DNA of 45,121 nt from Anaerolineae bacterium (GCA_013178165.1 JABLXG010000027.1:1-45121); one strand, 5' to 3'; positions 1 to 10,117 are shown, counted from the first letter of the stretch. Made by a program: numbers and translations. The notes: generated by a model not told the origin, from the sequence alone.

Positions 1-127
1 CAGAATGAAGTCGCGTGTCATTTTGAGAGAAAATACACATGCGATTTGGTGCTTAGATGGGCAACCTTCAACCGGCATCTGAATTTCAACCGCGAAAGAT
101 ACACTACCGGACTTTGCAACAGCCGTG
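1..127 (-). mobile_element. End of a probable insertion sequence, cut by the window edge
   Basis: Bases 111-127 carry ACTTTGCAACAGCCGTG, whose exact reverse complement sits at 44995-45011. The core CTGTTGCAAAG resembles terminal repeats of IS6-type elements such as IS26, but I cannot fix the family. On the minus strand a reading frame is open from an ATG at 78 to the window edge (a second ATG is at 21), which would fit the 5' end of a transposase gene, but I recognise no motif in it. The element would extend off the left edge. Confidence 0.45.
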
Positions 128-333
128 TCCGGTGCGGTGCGGCGGTGCAGCATCTCAGGTAGCCCCCTGCCCCCTGATCTGTCGTCTCACCTTTACCTCA
201 CAGCCCTGCCACAGGCGGGTATAGCGCTACCGGGACAGAACGTCTATCGCAACCGGCGGCAAAGTATGCTACAGTAGCGTTCTGGTGCTTCTTGGACTGG
301 ATCACCTGGAACTGGTTGATAAGGAGTTTCTGC

Positions 334-1290
334 ATGAATATTGTGCAGAGGGTAGCAGAGCAAATCATCAACAACGTCAGCAATGTGATTATCGGCAAGC
401 GCAACGAGATCCGTCTGACCACGCTCGGCCTGCTCTGCAATGGTCACATTCTCATCGAAGATGTTCCCGGTGTGGGCAAAACGATGATGGCCCGCGCACT
501 GGCAAAGTCAATCGGGTGTACCTTCAGCCGTATTCAGTTCACGCCGGACATGCTCCCCACCGATGTCACGGGCGTCTCGGTGTACAACCAGAAGACAATG
601 GAGTTTGAGTTTCGCCCCGGACCGATCATGGCGCAGATCGTGCTCTCCGACGAAATTAACCGCGCTACGCCGAAAACCCAGGCTGCCCTCCTGGAGGCGA
701 TGGAAGAGCACCAGATCACAGTTGATGGTCGAACCTATCGTCTGGGGCCTCCCTTCTTGGTGTTGGCGACTCAGAATCCCATCGAGTACGAAGGGACGTT
801 TCCCCTCCCTGAGGCACAGCTGGATCGTTTTCTACTGCGCATCGAGCTGGGCTACCCGTCTCCTCAGGAAGAGATCGCCATGCTGGATTCGCAGCAGTAC
901 GAACATCCGGTGAATCTCATCCAGCAGGTTGTCAGTGTGCAGGAGCTTCTGGCTGCCCAGCAGGCCATCCGTGATGTGTATCTTGCGCCAGAAATCAAGC
1001 AGTACATCATTGATCTGGTCACGGCTACCCGTCGCCACCCGGATGTCTATCTGGGCGCCAGCCCGCGCGGTGCTCTGGCTCTCTACCGTACCGCGCAGGC
1101 CCGGGCGGCCAGTGTTGGCCACGACTACGTCCAGCCTGATGACATCAAAGCTCTGGCGGAAGCTACCCTTGCTCACCGGATCATTGTTGGCCCTACAGCG
1201 CGGATTCGAGATATCTCCGCTCAGGCGATTGTCCGGGACATCCTTGCCACAGTGCCGGTGCCAGGCGCGACCATCGGGGCGCGGCGCTGA
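334..1290 (+). CDS. MoxR-family AAA+ ATPase
   Basis: A cytoplasmic AAA+ ATPase of the MoxR class, thought to act as a chaperone for assembly of partner complexes. The 318-residue product has a Walker A motif PGVGKT at residues 45-50, a Walker B with D106-E107 (VLSDEINR) and the later TQNP sensor segment, all at normal spacing, and its length fits the family. I chose ATG 334 over the in-frame ATG at 292 because AAGGAG lies seven bases before it. It is followed after 14 bases by a DUF58 protein, the classic MoxR partner, which supports a two-gene unit. The substrate is not identifiable from sequence. The 333 bases upstream hold the IS end (1-127) and a weak TATGCT box near 265 with no convincing -35. 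Confidence 0.93.
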   Translation: MNIVQRVAEQIINNVSNVIIGKRNEIRLTTLGLLCNGHILIEDVPGVGKTMMARALAKSIGCTFSRIQFTPDMLPTDVTGVSVYNQKTMEFEFRPGPIMAQIVLSDEINRATPKTQAALLEAMEEHQITVDGRTYRLGPPFLVLATQNPIEYEGTFPLPEAQLDRFLLRIELGYPSPQEEIAMLDSQQYEHPVNLIQQVVSVQELLAAQQAIRDVYLAPEIKQYIIDLVTATRRHPDVYLGASPRGALALYRTAQARAASVGHDYVQPDDIKALAEATLAHRIIVGPTARIRDISAQAIVRDILATVPVPGATIGARR

Positions 1291-1304
1291 GATGCCCCTG
1301 AGCT

Positions 1305-2558
1305 ATGAGTAACCGACGTATCGCGATCTACATCCTGCTGATAGCTGTACTGCTGGCAGGTCTGCTGAGCGGTCGTCCGATCATGTTCACGATCGCGTAT
1401 GTACTCGGCGGACTGTTGCTGGCGTCGTTTGTGCTTTCATGGGCAGGTGTGTCGTGGGTGCGGATCAGGCGGCGTACAGTTGCGCGGCGTGCTCAGGTTG
1501 GCAACGAGTTTGGTGAGCGTTTTGAAGTTATGAACACTGGTCTCCTGCCCAAACTATGGCTGGAGGTCCTGGATCACTCGACTTTGCCGGGCTACCATGC
1601 CAGTCAGGTGGTACCGGCATTGCTTCCAAAGGCGCGTTACCGGTGGGAGACCAGGACTATCTGCACAGTGCGCGGAGAATATCAACTGGGGCCGGTGACG
1701 GTGGCCAGCGGTGATCCGTTCGGGTTGTTCCGTCTTACGCGTACTGTTGCTGCAACCTCAAAGATCATTGTCTACCCGGCTACGATTCCTATTGATGATT
1801 TCGCCTTGCCTAGCGGCCTTCTTTCCGGCGGTGATGCTCAGCGGCGGCGGACACACTTTGTAACTACCAATGCGGCTGGGGTTCGCGACTATGCACCCGG
1901 TGATAGTTTCAACCGGATTCACTGGCGTAGCACAGCTCGTAAGAGCCGCCTGCTGGTCAAGGAATTTGAGCTGGATCCACTGGCGGATGTGTGGATCTTT
2001 CTCGATCTCTCAGCTAGTTCGCTGGTCGAGTTGCCTGGCGCTCGCGCTTATAGTGCCGGTTTTGACTACGCGGTGACTCCTTTCTATCTCCCTCCATCTA
2101 CGGAGGAGTATGGTGTTATTATTGCAGCTTCGATTGCCCGGCATTTTCTTGATAAGGGGCGTAATCTGGGTCTGGTCACGTATGGGCCGCACCGCGAAGT
2201 GCTGCATGCTGATCGCAGCCAGCGCCAACTTGGTCAGATTCTGGAACTGCTGGCAGTGGTCAAGAGTGGTAGCGACTTCGATCTGGAGCACATGCTCAGT
2301 CTCAATACAGAGTATCTGGGACGCGGGACGACCGTCATCCTGATTACCGCTGATCAGACCGAAGGTTGGGTGCGAGAGGCACATACGCTTTCCCGGCGTG
2401 GCATTCGCCTGGTTGCTGTCCTGCTTGATCCGGTTAGCTTTGGCGGTACTGTGGATACTACTGCTACGCAGGCTCGCCTGGCGACGTTTCATGTGCCTAC
2501 TTATGTTGTACGTGCAGGAGACGATCTCTCCGCTGTGTTGAGTCAGCCTCTGTACTAG
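1305..2558 (+). CDS. DUF58 domain protein, MoxR partner
   Basis: Two hydrophobic helices at about residues 7-22 and 27-46 anchor a cytoplasmic or peripheral domain. The DUF58 signature is clear: RDYAPGD at 194-200 followed by HWRSTAR at 206-212, then a von Willebrand-like strand ending in FLDLSAS near 230-239. DUF58 proteins are usually encoded next to MoxR ATPases and are thought to be assembled or remodelled by them; in some lineages they affect the envelope or cell shape. The 417-residue length is normal. The start ATG lies 14 bases after the MoxR stop codon with only a weak purine run, suggesting translational linkage. The precise function is unknown. Confidence 0.9.
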   Translation: MSNRRIAIYILLIAVLLAGLLSGRPIMFTIAYVLGGLLLASFVLSWAGVSWVRIRRRTVARRAQVGNEFGERFEVMNTGLLPKLWLEVLDHSTLPGYHASQVVPALLPKARYRWETRTICTVRGEYQLGPVTVASGDPFGLFRLTRTVAATSKIIVYPATIPIDDFALPSGLLSGGDAQRRRTHFVTTNAAGVRDYAPGDSFNRIHWRSTARKSRLLVKEFELDPLADVWIFLDLSASSLVELPGARAYSAGFDYAVTPFYLPPSTEEYGVIIAASIARHFLDKGRNLGLVTYGPHREVLHADRSQRQLGQILELLAVVKSGSDFDLEHMLSLNTEYLGRGTTVILITADQTEGWVREAHTLSRRGIRLVAVLLDPVSFGGTVDTTATQARLATFHVPTYVVRAGDDLSAVLSQPLY

Positions 2559-2594
2559 CTTGCATGGCCAGGTTGGTCTAATTCTGGAACTCTG

Positions 2595-3281
2595 ATGGGT
2601 GTTGTGTCTTCTCGATTCTCTACTTTCTTGCTCTTTCTGACGGTGCTGCTCAGTGGAGTGGTGACGCTGGGTATAGAACTCTCAGCGTCCCGATTGCTGG
2701 GGAGTGCCTTTGGCACTGGCAATCTGGTGTGGGCAAGTGTGATTGGTCTGGTTCTGCTGTATCTGGCAGCAGGCTACTTTTATGGGGGGCGTCTGGCTGA
2801 TCGTTCTCCGGCTCCGCTTCAATTATATGGGCTTGTGGCTTGGGCGGGGCTGTTGAGCGGACTTGTGCCGTATATGGCGCGGGTCATTGTGCCGGCTGTT
2901 GGTGGGCTGTCTCTGCCGCTGGTGGTTGCGGTCCCTTCAGTGGTGATGGTGTTGTTTGCTGTTCCTGTGTCGGTGTTGGGCTGTGTACCGCTATATGCGA
3001 TTCGGCTTGTTCTTGTGGATGCTGGGCAGGCGGGTCGTTATGCGGGTCAGGTCTATGCATGGTCTACAGTGGGAAGTGTGCTGGGAGCGTTGGTTCCTGT
3101 GCTCTATATGCTGCCTGTTCTTGGTGTAACAGCGACATTTGGTGTTCTGGGTGGGTTATTGTTGGCTGTTGCCATTTTGGGTGTGTGGGTGCACGGCGGT
3201 AGCCGATCGCTTGGGCGTGTTGCTTGGATGCCGGTGTTGCTTTTGTTGGTATGGGGAATTTCGGTGTTGGGAGGGCTGTGA
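2595..3281 (+). CDS. Membrane domain of a split MFS/spermidine-synthase-type protein
   Basis: A 228-residue, very hydrophobic protein with about six to seven membrane segments. The pattern TLGIELSASRLLGSAFG near residues 24-40, then GYFYGGRLADRSP and GQVYAWSTVGSVLGAL, matches the N-terminal membrane half of bacterial fused MFS/spermidine-synthase proteins. The C-terminal methyltransferase-like half of those proteins is missing: the frame ends at a TGA that overlaps the next gene's ATG by one base (TGATG), and the next gene belongs to another family. It is therefore a natural stand-alone membrane domain or an old truncation. Codons here are strongly G/T-rich compared with neighbours. Substrate unknown. 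Confidence 0.72.
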   Translation: MGVVSSRFSTFLLFLTVLLSGVVTLGIELSASRLLGSAFGTGNLVWASVIGLVLLYLAAGYFYGGRLADRSPAPLQLYGLVAWAGLLSGLVPYMARVIVPAVGGLSLPLVVAVPSVVMVLFAVPVSVLGCVPLYAIRLVLVDAGQAGRYAGQVYAWSTVGSVLGALVPVLYMLPVLGVTATFGVLGGLLLAVAILGVWVHGGSRSLGRVAWMPVLLLLVWGISVLGGL

Positions 3282-3991
3282 TGGTGCCTGTGGTGCGGTA
3301 TCTGGCGCTGGGTGTTGTTGTTGCGGTGCCGGTGGGGTTGCTTGTTGTCGGAGTTCAACTGGCGCTGACTGAGGGGTATATGGCTTTGGAGTATGGTCGG
3401 TCGGATTTTCCGCCGGATGGCTATGGGTTTACGTTTGAGGAGCGCTTGGCTTATGCTGTGGAAACTGTTGGGTGTCTTCGTGCTGGTGGGTGGAGTTCTG
3501 CGTGTTTGATGGCTATGAGTTTTTCTGGTGGTGTGGCGCTGTATAATGCGCGGGAGTTGCGTCATTTGGAGGATGTGGTGTTGGCTTTGAGGGGTGTTTT
3601 TGGTGTTGGTGTTGTGTTGTTTGTGTTTTCTGTGGTGTGTGTTGTGGTGTTTGTGTTTGGGGATATGACTACACGAATTGTGTTACTCAAGGCCATTAGC
3701 CAGGGTGGCATTCTAATGCTCAGCGTCCTGGCTGTACTGCTTGGTTTGGCTGTCCTTCGCTGGGATCAGTTCTTCGAGGGATTTCACCACCTCTTCTTTG
3801 CCGATGGCACGTGGCGCTTCGAGTATTCAGACACACTTATTCGCCTCTTCCCGGAGAAGTTCTGGTTCGATACGGCTCTCAATCTTGGCCTGTTTACCGC
3901 GGCAGGAGCGATCGCATTGATCGCAATCAGTTCCTGGGCACTACGGAGAATCAGCCGACAGCATCCTGACGGCCAGGACGCTGCCGGCTGA
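3281..3991 (+). CDS. TIGR01906/DUF1461-type integral membrane protein
   Basis: A 236-residue membrane protein of the family called TIGR01906 (DUF1461). Visible family marks are the N-terminal anchor, FTFEERL in the first external loop, the segment YNARELRHLEDVV before the second helix, and the late stretch WDQFFEGFHHLFFADGTW followed by DTLIRLFPEKFW. Two more helices lie between and one follows. I start it at ATG 3281, which overlaps the preceding stop codon as TGATG and implies translational coupling; the in-frame ATG at 3224 lies inside the upstream gene. The first 385 bases are strikingly poor in C, while the rest has ordinary composition. Family function is unknown. Confidence 0.8.
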   Translation: MVPVVRYLALGVVVAVPVGLLVVGVQLALTEGYMALEYGRSDFPPDGYGFTFEERLAYAVETVGCLRAGGWSSACLMAMSFSGGVALYNARELRHLEDVVLALRGVFGVGVVLFVFSVVCVVVFVFGDMTTRIVLLKAISQGGILMLSVLAVLLGLAVLRWDQFFEGFHHLFFADGTWRFEYSDTLIRLFPEKFWFDTALNLGLFTAAGAIALIAISSWALRRISRQHPDGQDAAG

Positions 3992-4018
3992 ACGGTTGAG
4001 AAGCCCCGATCTTTCCCC

Positions 4019-5233
4019 TTAGGCCCCAAACTTCTCCAGCCGCCGGGCATGAGCCAGCGCCAGCGGCATTAGATCGGTCGCGGGGAACTGCCCCAGGCCC
4101 CCTACCAGACACTCCCGCTCCCCGAACGCCTGAGCGCGATCGGGCAGAATCACCCCCGGCGCCCATAGCAGTGTTGGCACAGGATGCCAGCTATGTGCTT
4201 TATAGCTTGCCGGTGTCGAATGGTCGCCGGTGATAATCAGCACATCCGGTTTGAGATCAAGCAGAATAGGCAGCGCCGCATCGACCCCCTCGATCACCTT
4301 CACCTTGGCGTCGAAGTTGCCGTCCTCACCCCGGCTATCTGTGTACTTGATATGGCAGAACACGAAGTCATACTGATCCCAGATCTCGGCGGCCTTGCGA
4401 AATTCATCTTCTGTGCTGTCGTGATCTCCTGTCTGGATCACGTCCATCCCGACCAGTTTGCTCACGCCCTTGTACATGGGATAGACCGCTACACACGCTG
4501 GCTTGAGCTTGAAGACATCCTGCATCTTGGGCAGGTTTGGGTCCATGGCAAAGCCGCGGAGCGTAAGCATGTTCGCGGGATGTTGATCCTTGAGCACTTC
4601 CCTGGCCCGGTCGATCCACTGGTTGATCAGGTCAGCCGTAGAGGCGGCTTCTGGCCGCAATGCTCTGGCGGGCAACGGCGCCACGCCGGTAGCCTGCGGA
4701 TCGGTGTCACTAACCGCCGCGTTCAGCCCTTCACCCCGCAGCACGAAAACAAATCGGTATTCCTTCTCAACACTCAGTTCGATCTCCACACCGGGCAGCT
4801 TGATACCGCGCAGCAATGCGATCATTTGCTCACCGACCTCGGTCGGGATACGCCCGGCCCGGCGATCGGTGATCAAGCCATTGGCATCAACCGTACAGAA
4901 ATTGCCGCGTGCCGCAACATCCGTCGGCCCAAGCTCCAACCCCACGCCAAAAGCGGACAGAACCCCCCGCCCCACTTCAAACTCAACCGGATCATAGCCA
5001 AAGAGCGCCAGATGCGCCGGGCCACTCCCCGGAGAGATTCCTCTCGCCACAGGAATGCTCAGGCCCACCGCCCCTTCCTGCGCCAGGCGATCCATGTTGG
5101 GCGTATGGGCTGCTTCCAGTTCAGTCGGCCCGCCCTGTTCGCGCGGCAAACCGCCCAGGCCATCCATGACAAGCAGCAGGATCTTCCCGCCGTTGCTCTT
5201 GGCCAGACGACGTATCAATTCAAAACTAGCCAT
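4019..5233 (-). CDS. apgM: 2,3-bisphosphoglycerate-independent phosphoglycerate mutase, archaeal type
   Basis: Interconverts 3- and 2-phosphoglycerate in lower glycolysis and gluconeogenesis in the cytoplasm. The 404-residue product opens with the alkaline-phosphatase-superfamily segment LLLVMDGLGGLP, continues with EAAHTPNMDRLA and PGSGPAHLALFGYDP, and has the metal-binding ITGDHSTP near the C-terminus, all typical of the ApgM family. I chose ATG 5233 because AGGAAGG precedes it by eight bases; the longer frame from 5305 adds an unrelated 24-residue leader. It is convergent with the preceding membrane gene and divergent from yvcK. Glycolytic genes gap, pgk and tpiA follow 1.6 kb away, so the region is enriched in triose-phosphate metabolism. 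Confidence 0.93.
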   Translation of the reverse strand: MASFELIRRLAKSNGGKILLLVMDGLGGLPREQGGPTELEAAHTPNMDRLAQEGAVGLSIPVARGISPGSGPAHLALFGYDPVEFEVGRGVLSAFGVGLELGPTDVAARGNFCTVDANGLITDRRAGRIPTEVGEQMIALLRGIKLPGVEIELSVEKEYRFVFVLRGEGLNAAVSDTDPQATGVAPLPARALRPEAASTADLINQWIDRAREVLKDQHPANMLTLRGFAMDPNLPKMQDVFKLKPACVAVYPMYKGVSKLVGMDVIQTGDHDSTEDEFRKAAEIWDQYDFVFCHIKYTDSRGEDGNFDAKVKVIEGVDAALPILLDLKPDVLIITGDHSTPASYKAHSWHPVPTLLWAPGVILPDRAQAFGERECLVGGLGQFPATDLMPLALAHARRLEKFGA

Positions 5234-5438
5234 CGCTGCAACCTTCCTTTCCGCACAGGCGTCCAGCCCTCTTTTTAACATGGCCGAGGGTCTGTCACAA
5301 GCCACCGGTGAGGTCTTCTGCTTTTAGGCAGGCCAAATCAGGACAAGAATCAGCCTGCAAGCTTTGACAGGCACTGCAGCCTCATGTTACTCTACACTCT
5401 GGATTGTCTGCGGTCATTGACAGGGTTTCGCTGGCGAT

Positions 5439-6740
5439 ATGCACAGCAGATTCAGGGGTGTCAGGCATTGGCTAGTCCCCTTGCTCGAACGACCACGCTG
5501 GTTGTTCCTGCTTGGAATGGGGGTGATCTTCCTGATCATCGCGCTGGCAGAGCCACTTGGCGCGCTTTATCAGGTACAGCCAGCCACTGACATCGTCTCG
5601 GTTATTCTACTGAGACCTCTTCCTGCTGTGTTCCGTATGCTGCTGGCCAGCGCAATTGGGGTCATATTGCTTGGAGCAGCGATAGTGATGCTGCGTCGCA
5701 CCATGGAGACGGCGGCTTTGCAGCCGCAGACGCACCTGGAACCGACCGGAGAGCGCGACCACGTACAACGCGGCTTGAAGGTGGTGGCAATCGGCGGCGG
5801 AACAGGGCTGCCCAGCGTGCTCAGAGGCATGAAACACCTGACCGGCAATCTTACCGCCATCGTCACAGTAGCCGATAACGGTGGGAGTTCCGGTCGGCTT
5901 CGCCGCGCGATGGGCATCCTGCCGCCGGGCGACCTGCGCAACAACATTGCAGCGTTGGCTGATGATGAGGATCTAATGACGCAGCTCTTTCAGTATCGCT
6001 TCAGTTCAGGCGACCTGGATGGCCATAGCTTTGGCAATCTCTTCATCACCGCCCTGTCCGACATCACCGGCAGTATGGAACAGGCCCTGCAGGAAACCGA
6101 GCGCGTGCTGGCCGTTCAGGGGAGTGTCCTGCCTGCAACCCTGGATGACATCACACTCTGTGGCGAGATCTGGCATCCGCAGGATAACACGCTGCACCAG
6201 ATTACCGGCGAATCCCAGATCACCGAACTTGGTGGTCGCATCGAGCGGGTCTACCTGCAGCCGCCCCATGCCCGCGCCTATCCAAAGAGCGTGCAGGCCA
6301 TTCTTGCCGCTGACCTTGTCGTCATTGGGCCGGGTAGTCTGTTCACCAGTATTCTGCCCACACTCTTGATCGACGGGATTGCTGAGGCGATCCGGGCCAG
6401 CAATGCGCTGCGTGTGTACGTCTGCAATGTTGCAACCCAGCCCGGCGAGACCGACGGTTTCACAGTTGCGGAGCACGTGTTGGCACTGGAGAGGCACGTT
6501 GGGCCGCGCCTGTTCCATCTTGTCGTGGCTAACAACCACTTCCCGCAGGAAAATGCGGGCGAGAATACCCATTACGTGTTGCCAGCAGATGCTCATCACG
6601 AAATCGTCCATCGCTACGGCATTGTCTATGCAGACCTTACCGACACGCTCTATCCCTGGCGGCACGATCCAACCAAGCTGGCAAATGTACTATCCGCCGC
6701 CTATGCCAACTACCAGGCCACCCGGCAAGGGGTCGCCTGA
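5439..6740 (+). CDS. yvcK: YvcK-type gluconeogenesis factor with an N-terminal membrane anchor
   Basis: The conserved YvcK/CofD-like Rossmann domain starts at about residue 113 with VVAIGGGTGLPSVLRG (GGGTG at 119-123), followed by TVADNGGSSGRLRR and PPGDLRNNIAAL and a late IGPGSLFTSILP. YvcK proteins bind UDP-sugars and are needed for growth on gluconeogenic carbon and for envelope synthesis in Bacillus; whether this one does so is inferred. The 433-residue length exceeds the usual 310-330 because of a roughly 110-residue N-terminal extension holding two membrane helices (about 20-40 and 65-86). CofD shares the fold, but CofD's own signature is not evident and the F420 genes lie 22 kb away. 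Confidence 0.9.
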   Translation: MHSRFRGVRHWLVPLLERPRWLFLLGMGVIFLIIALAEPLGALYQVQPATDIVSVILLRPLPAVFRMLLASAIGVILLGAAIVMLRRTMETAALQPQTHLEPTGERDHVQRGLKVVAIGGGTGLPSVLRGMKHLTGNLTAIVTVADNGGSSGRLRRAMGILPPGDLRNNIAALADDEDLMTQLFQYRFSSGDLDGHSFGNLFITALSDITGSMEQALQETERVLAVQGSVLPATLDDITLCGEIWHPQDNTLHQITGESQITELGGRIERVYLQPPHARAYPKSVQAILAADLVVIGPGSLFTSILPTLLIDGIAEAIRASNALRVYVCNVATQPGETDGFTVAEHVLALERHVGPRLFHLVVANNHFPQENAGENTHYVLPADAHHEIVHRYGIVYADLTDTLYPWRHDPTKLANVLSAAYANYQATRQGVA

Positions 6741-6757
6741 TAATTGGAGCCTTGTGA

Positions 6758-7834
<1,077 letters not shown>

Positions 7835-7857
7835 CTGGCCTGCTTGTGCTTTGACAG

Positions 7858-7881
7858 GGGGCGGGGCTAAAGCCCCGCCCC
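7858..7881 (+). promoter_or_regulatory. GC-rich hairpin between gap and pgk
   Basis: An 11-bp perfect inverted repeat, GGGGCGGGGCT at 7858-7868 and its complement at 7871-7881, leaves almost no loop. It is extended outward by ACAGGG and CCCTGT with a bulge. No U-tract follows, so it is not a classic intrinsic terminator. It may protect the gap mRNA 3' end or attenuate pgk. Confidence 0.5.
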
Positions 7882-7911
7882 ACCCTGTTAGCGACATAAG
7901 GGGATTTCGAC

Positions 7912-9105
7912 ATGAACAAGAAGACTATCCGCGATGTCGACCTGAAGGGCAAGCGTGTCCTCGTACGGGTCGATTTCAACGTCCCGCTTCAGGACGGTGA
8001 AGTCACCGATGACACGCGCATCCGTGCGGCCATCCCCACCCTGAAATACATCCTCGACCAGAAGCCGCGTTCCGTGATTCTGATGTCCCACCTGGGCCGG
8101 CCCAAGGACGCCCCCGATCCTGCCTACACCCTGCGCCCGGTGGTTCCGGTCCTCAGCAAGTTGCTGGGCGTTCAGGTGTTCTTTGCCGAAGACTGTGTCG
8201 GACCAAAGGCCATCGAAGCCGCCAATGCCCTGCCGGAAGGCGGCGTACTCATGCTGGAAAACACCCGCTTTCACGTCGAGGAAAAGAAGAACAACCTTGA
8301 CTTCGCCAAAGAACTGGCCAAACTCGGCGACATCTACGTCAATGACGCCTTCGGCAGCGCCCACCGCGCCCATGCCTCAACTGAGGGTGTGACCCATTTC
8401 CTGCCCGCTGTTGCCGGCTTCCTGCTGGAAAAGGAAATCGAGTTCCTCAGCAATGCCATCGCCAACCCGGTTCGGCCTTTTGTCGCTATCCTCGGCGGGG
8501 CTAAGGTGGGCGACAAGATCGGCGTCATCGAGGCCCTGCTGGGCAAAGTCGACACGCTGATCATCGGTGGCGGTATGGCCAACACCTTCCGCAAGGCGCA
8601 GGGCTATCCGATGGGCAACTCGCTGGTCGACGAAGAGGCGCTTGACCTGGCTAAGGGCCTGCTGGCTAAGGGCGGCTCCAAACTCCGCTTCCCGGTGGAC
8701 GTTGTTGTGGCCGACGCGTTCGATAACAACGCCAATACCAAGATCGTCAAGATCGAAGAGGAAGGCGGCGTGCCGGAAGGCTGGGAAGTCCTGGACATCG
8801 GCCCCGAATCGATCAAGAACTTCGAGCAAATTCTCCGTACTGCCAAGACCGTCGTCTGGAACGGGCCGGTAGGCGTCTTTGAGATGGAGAACTTTGCCCG
8901 CGGTACCCGCGAGATTGCGCGTATCCTCAGTGAAATCACCGCAACCGGCGCCAAGACGATTATCGGCGGCGGCGACTCTGCCGCGGCTGTCGCCCAGGCT
9001 GGCTATGAAGATCGCATGACCCACATCTCAACCGGCGGCGGTGCTAGCCTGGAGATGCTGGAAGGTAAAGTCCTGCCTGGCGTTGCCGCTCTGCTGGACC
9101 GCTAA
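7912..9105 (+). CDS. pgk: Phosphoglycerate kinase
   Basis: Transfers the acyl phosphate of 1,3-bisphosphoglycerate to ADP in the cytoplasm. The 397-residue protein starts with the substrate-binding RVDFNVPL at 19-26, contains HLGRPK and LENTRFH, and ends with the nucleotide-site GGGDSAAAV near residue 360. Length is normal. An AAGGGG tract precedes the ATG. It lies 77 bases after gap with a strong hairpin between them, and 223 bases before tpiA, again with a long hairpin. Order and orientation suggest a glycolytic operon. Confidence 0.98.
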   Translation: MNKKTIRDVDLKGKRVLVRVDFNVPLQDGEVTDDTRIRAAIPTLKYILDQKPRSVILMSHLGRPKDAPDPAYTLRPVVPVLSKLLGVQVFFAEDCVGPKAIEAANALPEGGVLMLENTRFHVEEKKNNLDFAKELAKLGDIYVNDAFGSAHRAHASTEGVTHFLPAVAGFLLEKEIEFLSNAIANPVRPFVAILGGAKVGDKIGVIEALLGKVDTLIIGGGMANTFRKAQGYPMGNSLVDEEALDLAKGLLAKGGSKLRFPVDVVVADAFDNNANTKIVKIEEEGGVPEGWEVLDIGPESIKNFEQILRTAKTVVWNGPVGVFEMENFARGTREIARILSEITATGAKTIIGGGDSAAAVAQAGYEDRMTHISTGGGASLEMLEGKVLPGVAALLDR

Positions 9106-9113
9106 TAGCAAAC

Positions 9114-9164
9114 CGGCTTACAGGGGCCAGCGTGACCATGCACCTGTAAGGCCCCTGTAAGCCG
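9114..9164 (+). promoter_or_regulatory. 15-bp perfect stem after pgk
   Basis: CGGCTTACAGGGGCC at 9114-9128 pairs with its exact complement at 9150-9164 around a 21-base loop. The loop ends in CCTGTAA (9143-9149), a second copy of part of the right arm, so the left arm could form an alternative shorter stem. No T-run follows. The remaining 164 bases before tpiA include a smaller AGGGC/GCCCT stem near 9270-9285 but no gene. Function unknown; an mRNA-end or attenuation element is plausible. Confidence 0.5.
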
Positions 9165-9328
9165 CCAGGTCTGCCACGTGCAGGCGTGACAACCCGCCTC
9201 GCCCGTGCCAACAGGTTCCCGACGCAGATCAATGTTCGACTGGCGCGGTCATCCCACATCAGGCGTCAGGGCCTTCTGCCCTCAGGCGCCAGTTCCAGAG
9301 GCTATCCTGAAATCGCATAAGGAGTTGT

Positions 9329-10102
9329 ATGAGTATGCGCATTCCGATCATTGCGGGCAACTGGAAGATGTACAAGACTCCCGCTGAAGCTGAGGCATTT
9401 GTGCGGGAGCTTGCGCCGAAACTGGCGCCGTATTCCAACGTGGAGCGGGTAGTCTGCCCACCCTACCTAGCTATCCCTGCCGTGCGGTCCGCCCTGCAGG
9501 GCACAGCCATCAAAGTTGGCGCCCAAGACGTACATTGGGAGAACGAAGGAGCATACACAGGCCGCGTGTCGCCGCTAATGCTTAAGAATTGGGTGGAGTA
9601 TGTCATCATCGGTCACTCTGAATGTCGGCGCGATCTTGGCGACACCGATGAGATCGTTAACAAGAAGGTCAAGGCCGCCCTCGCCCACGGCCTGACCCCA
9701 ATCATCGCCTGTGGTGAAAGCCTCCAGCAAAATGAAGCCGGAGAAACAAGAGCCTTCGTAAGCCAGCAAATCCATGGCGCTTACGCTGGCCTCAGCGCTG
9801 AGCAGGCCCTGAAGACTGTTGTCGCCTATGAGCCAATCTGGGCCATCGGTACAGGCCGCAATGCCACCGCCAGCCAGGCCAACGACATCATTGGCGGCGT
9901 TGTCCGCAGGACATTAGCCGACCTGTATGGAAACGAGATTGCCCAGCAGATTCGCATACAGTACGGCGGGAGCGTCAAACCGGATAACATGGCCGAGTAT
10001 ATCGCCCAATCAGACATTGACGGCGCTCTCGTGGGCGGCGCCTCGCTCAAGGTAGACTCATTTGTTGAGCTTATCCGCATCACAGCGGAAACGGTCAAAT
10101 AG
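9329..10102 (+). CDS. tpiA: Triose-phosphate isomerase
   Basis: Interconverts dihydroxyacetone phosphate and glyceraldehyde 3-phosphate. Active-site residues are all visible in the 257-residue product: N11 and K13 in AGNWKM, H96 in IGHSE, E168 in AYEPIWAIGTG, and the late phosphate-binding YGGSV. AAGGAG ends four bases before ATG 9329 and ten bases before a second in-frame ATG at 9335, so the true start could be either; the second gives the more family-like beginning MRIPIIAGNWKM. It closes the gap-pgk-tpiA group and is followed after 15 bases by a membrane protein gene. Confidence 0.97.
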   Translation: MSMRIPIIAGNWKMYKTPAEAEAFVRELAPKLAPYSNVERVVCPPYLAIPAVRSALQGTAIKVGAQDVHWENEGAYTGRVSPLMLKNWVEYVIIGHSECRRDLGDTDEIVNKKVKAALAHGLTPIIACGESLQQNEAGETRAFVSQQIHGAYAGLSAEQALKTVVAYEPIWAIGTGRNATASQANDIIGGVVRRTLADLYGNEIAQQIRIQYGGSVKPDNMAEYIAQSDIDGALVGGASLKVDSFVELIRITAETVK

Positions 10103-10117
10103 CGCGGCAGCCGCCCC

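Noticed and set aside
3104-3565. Minus-strand frame of 153 codons rich in Thr, Pro, His and Asn
   Set aside because: It arises from the G/T skew of the plus strand, which makes the complement C/A-rich and free of stops; two real membrane proteins are on the plus strand.
4184-5278. Plus-strand frame of 364 codons
   Set aside because: It is the complement of the phosphoglycerate mutase gene and has no recognisable domain; His-, Arg- and Pro-rich make-up is typical of an antisense shadow.
5439-6740. CofD of F420 synthesis
   Set aside because: CofD and YvcK share a fold, but GGGTGLPSVLRG and NGGSSGRLR with PPGDLRN are the YvcK pattern, and the gene is far from the F420 cluster.
7858-7881. Intrinsic terminator after gap
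   Set aside because: The hairpin is strong but is followed by ACCCTGTTAGCG, not a T-run, so I list it as a structural element rather than a terminator.
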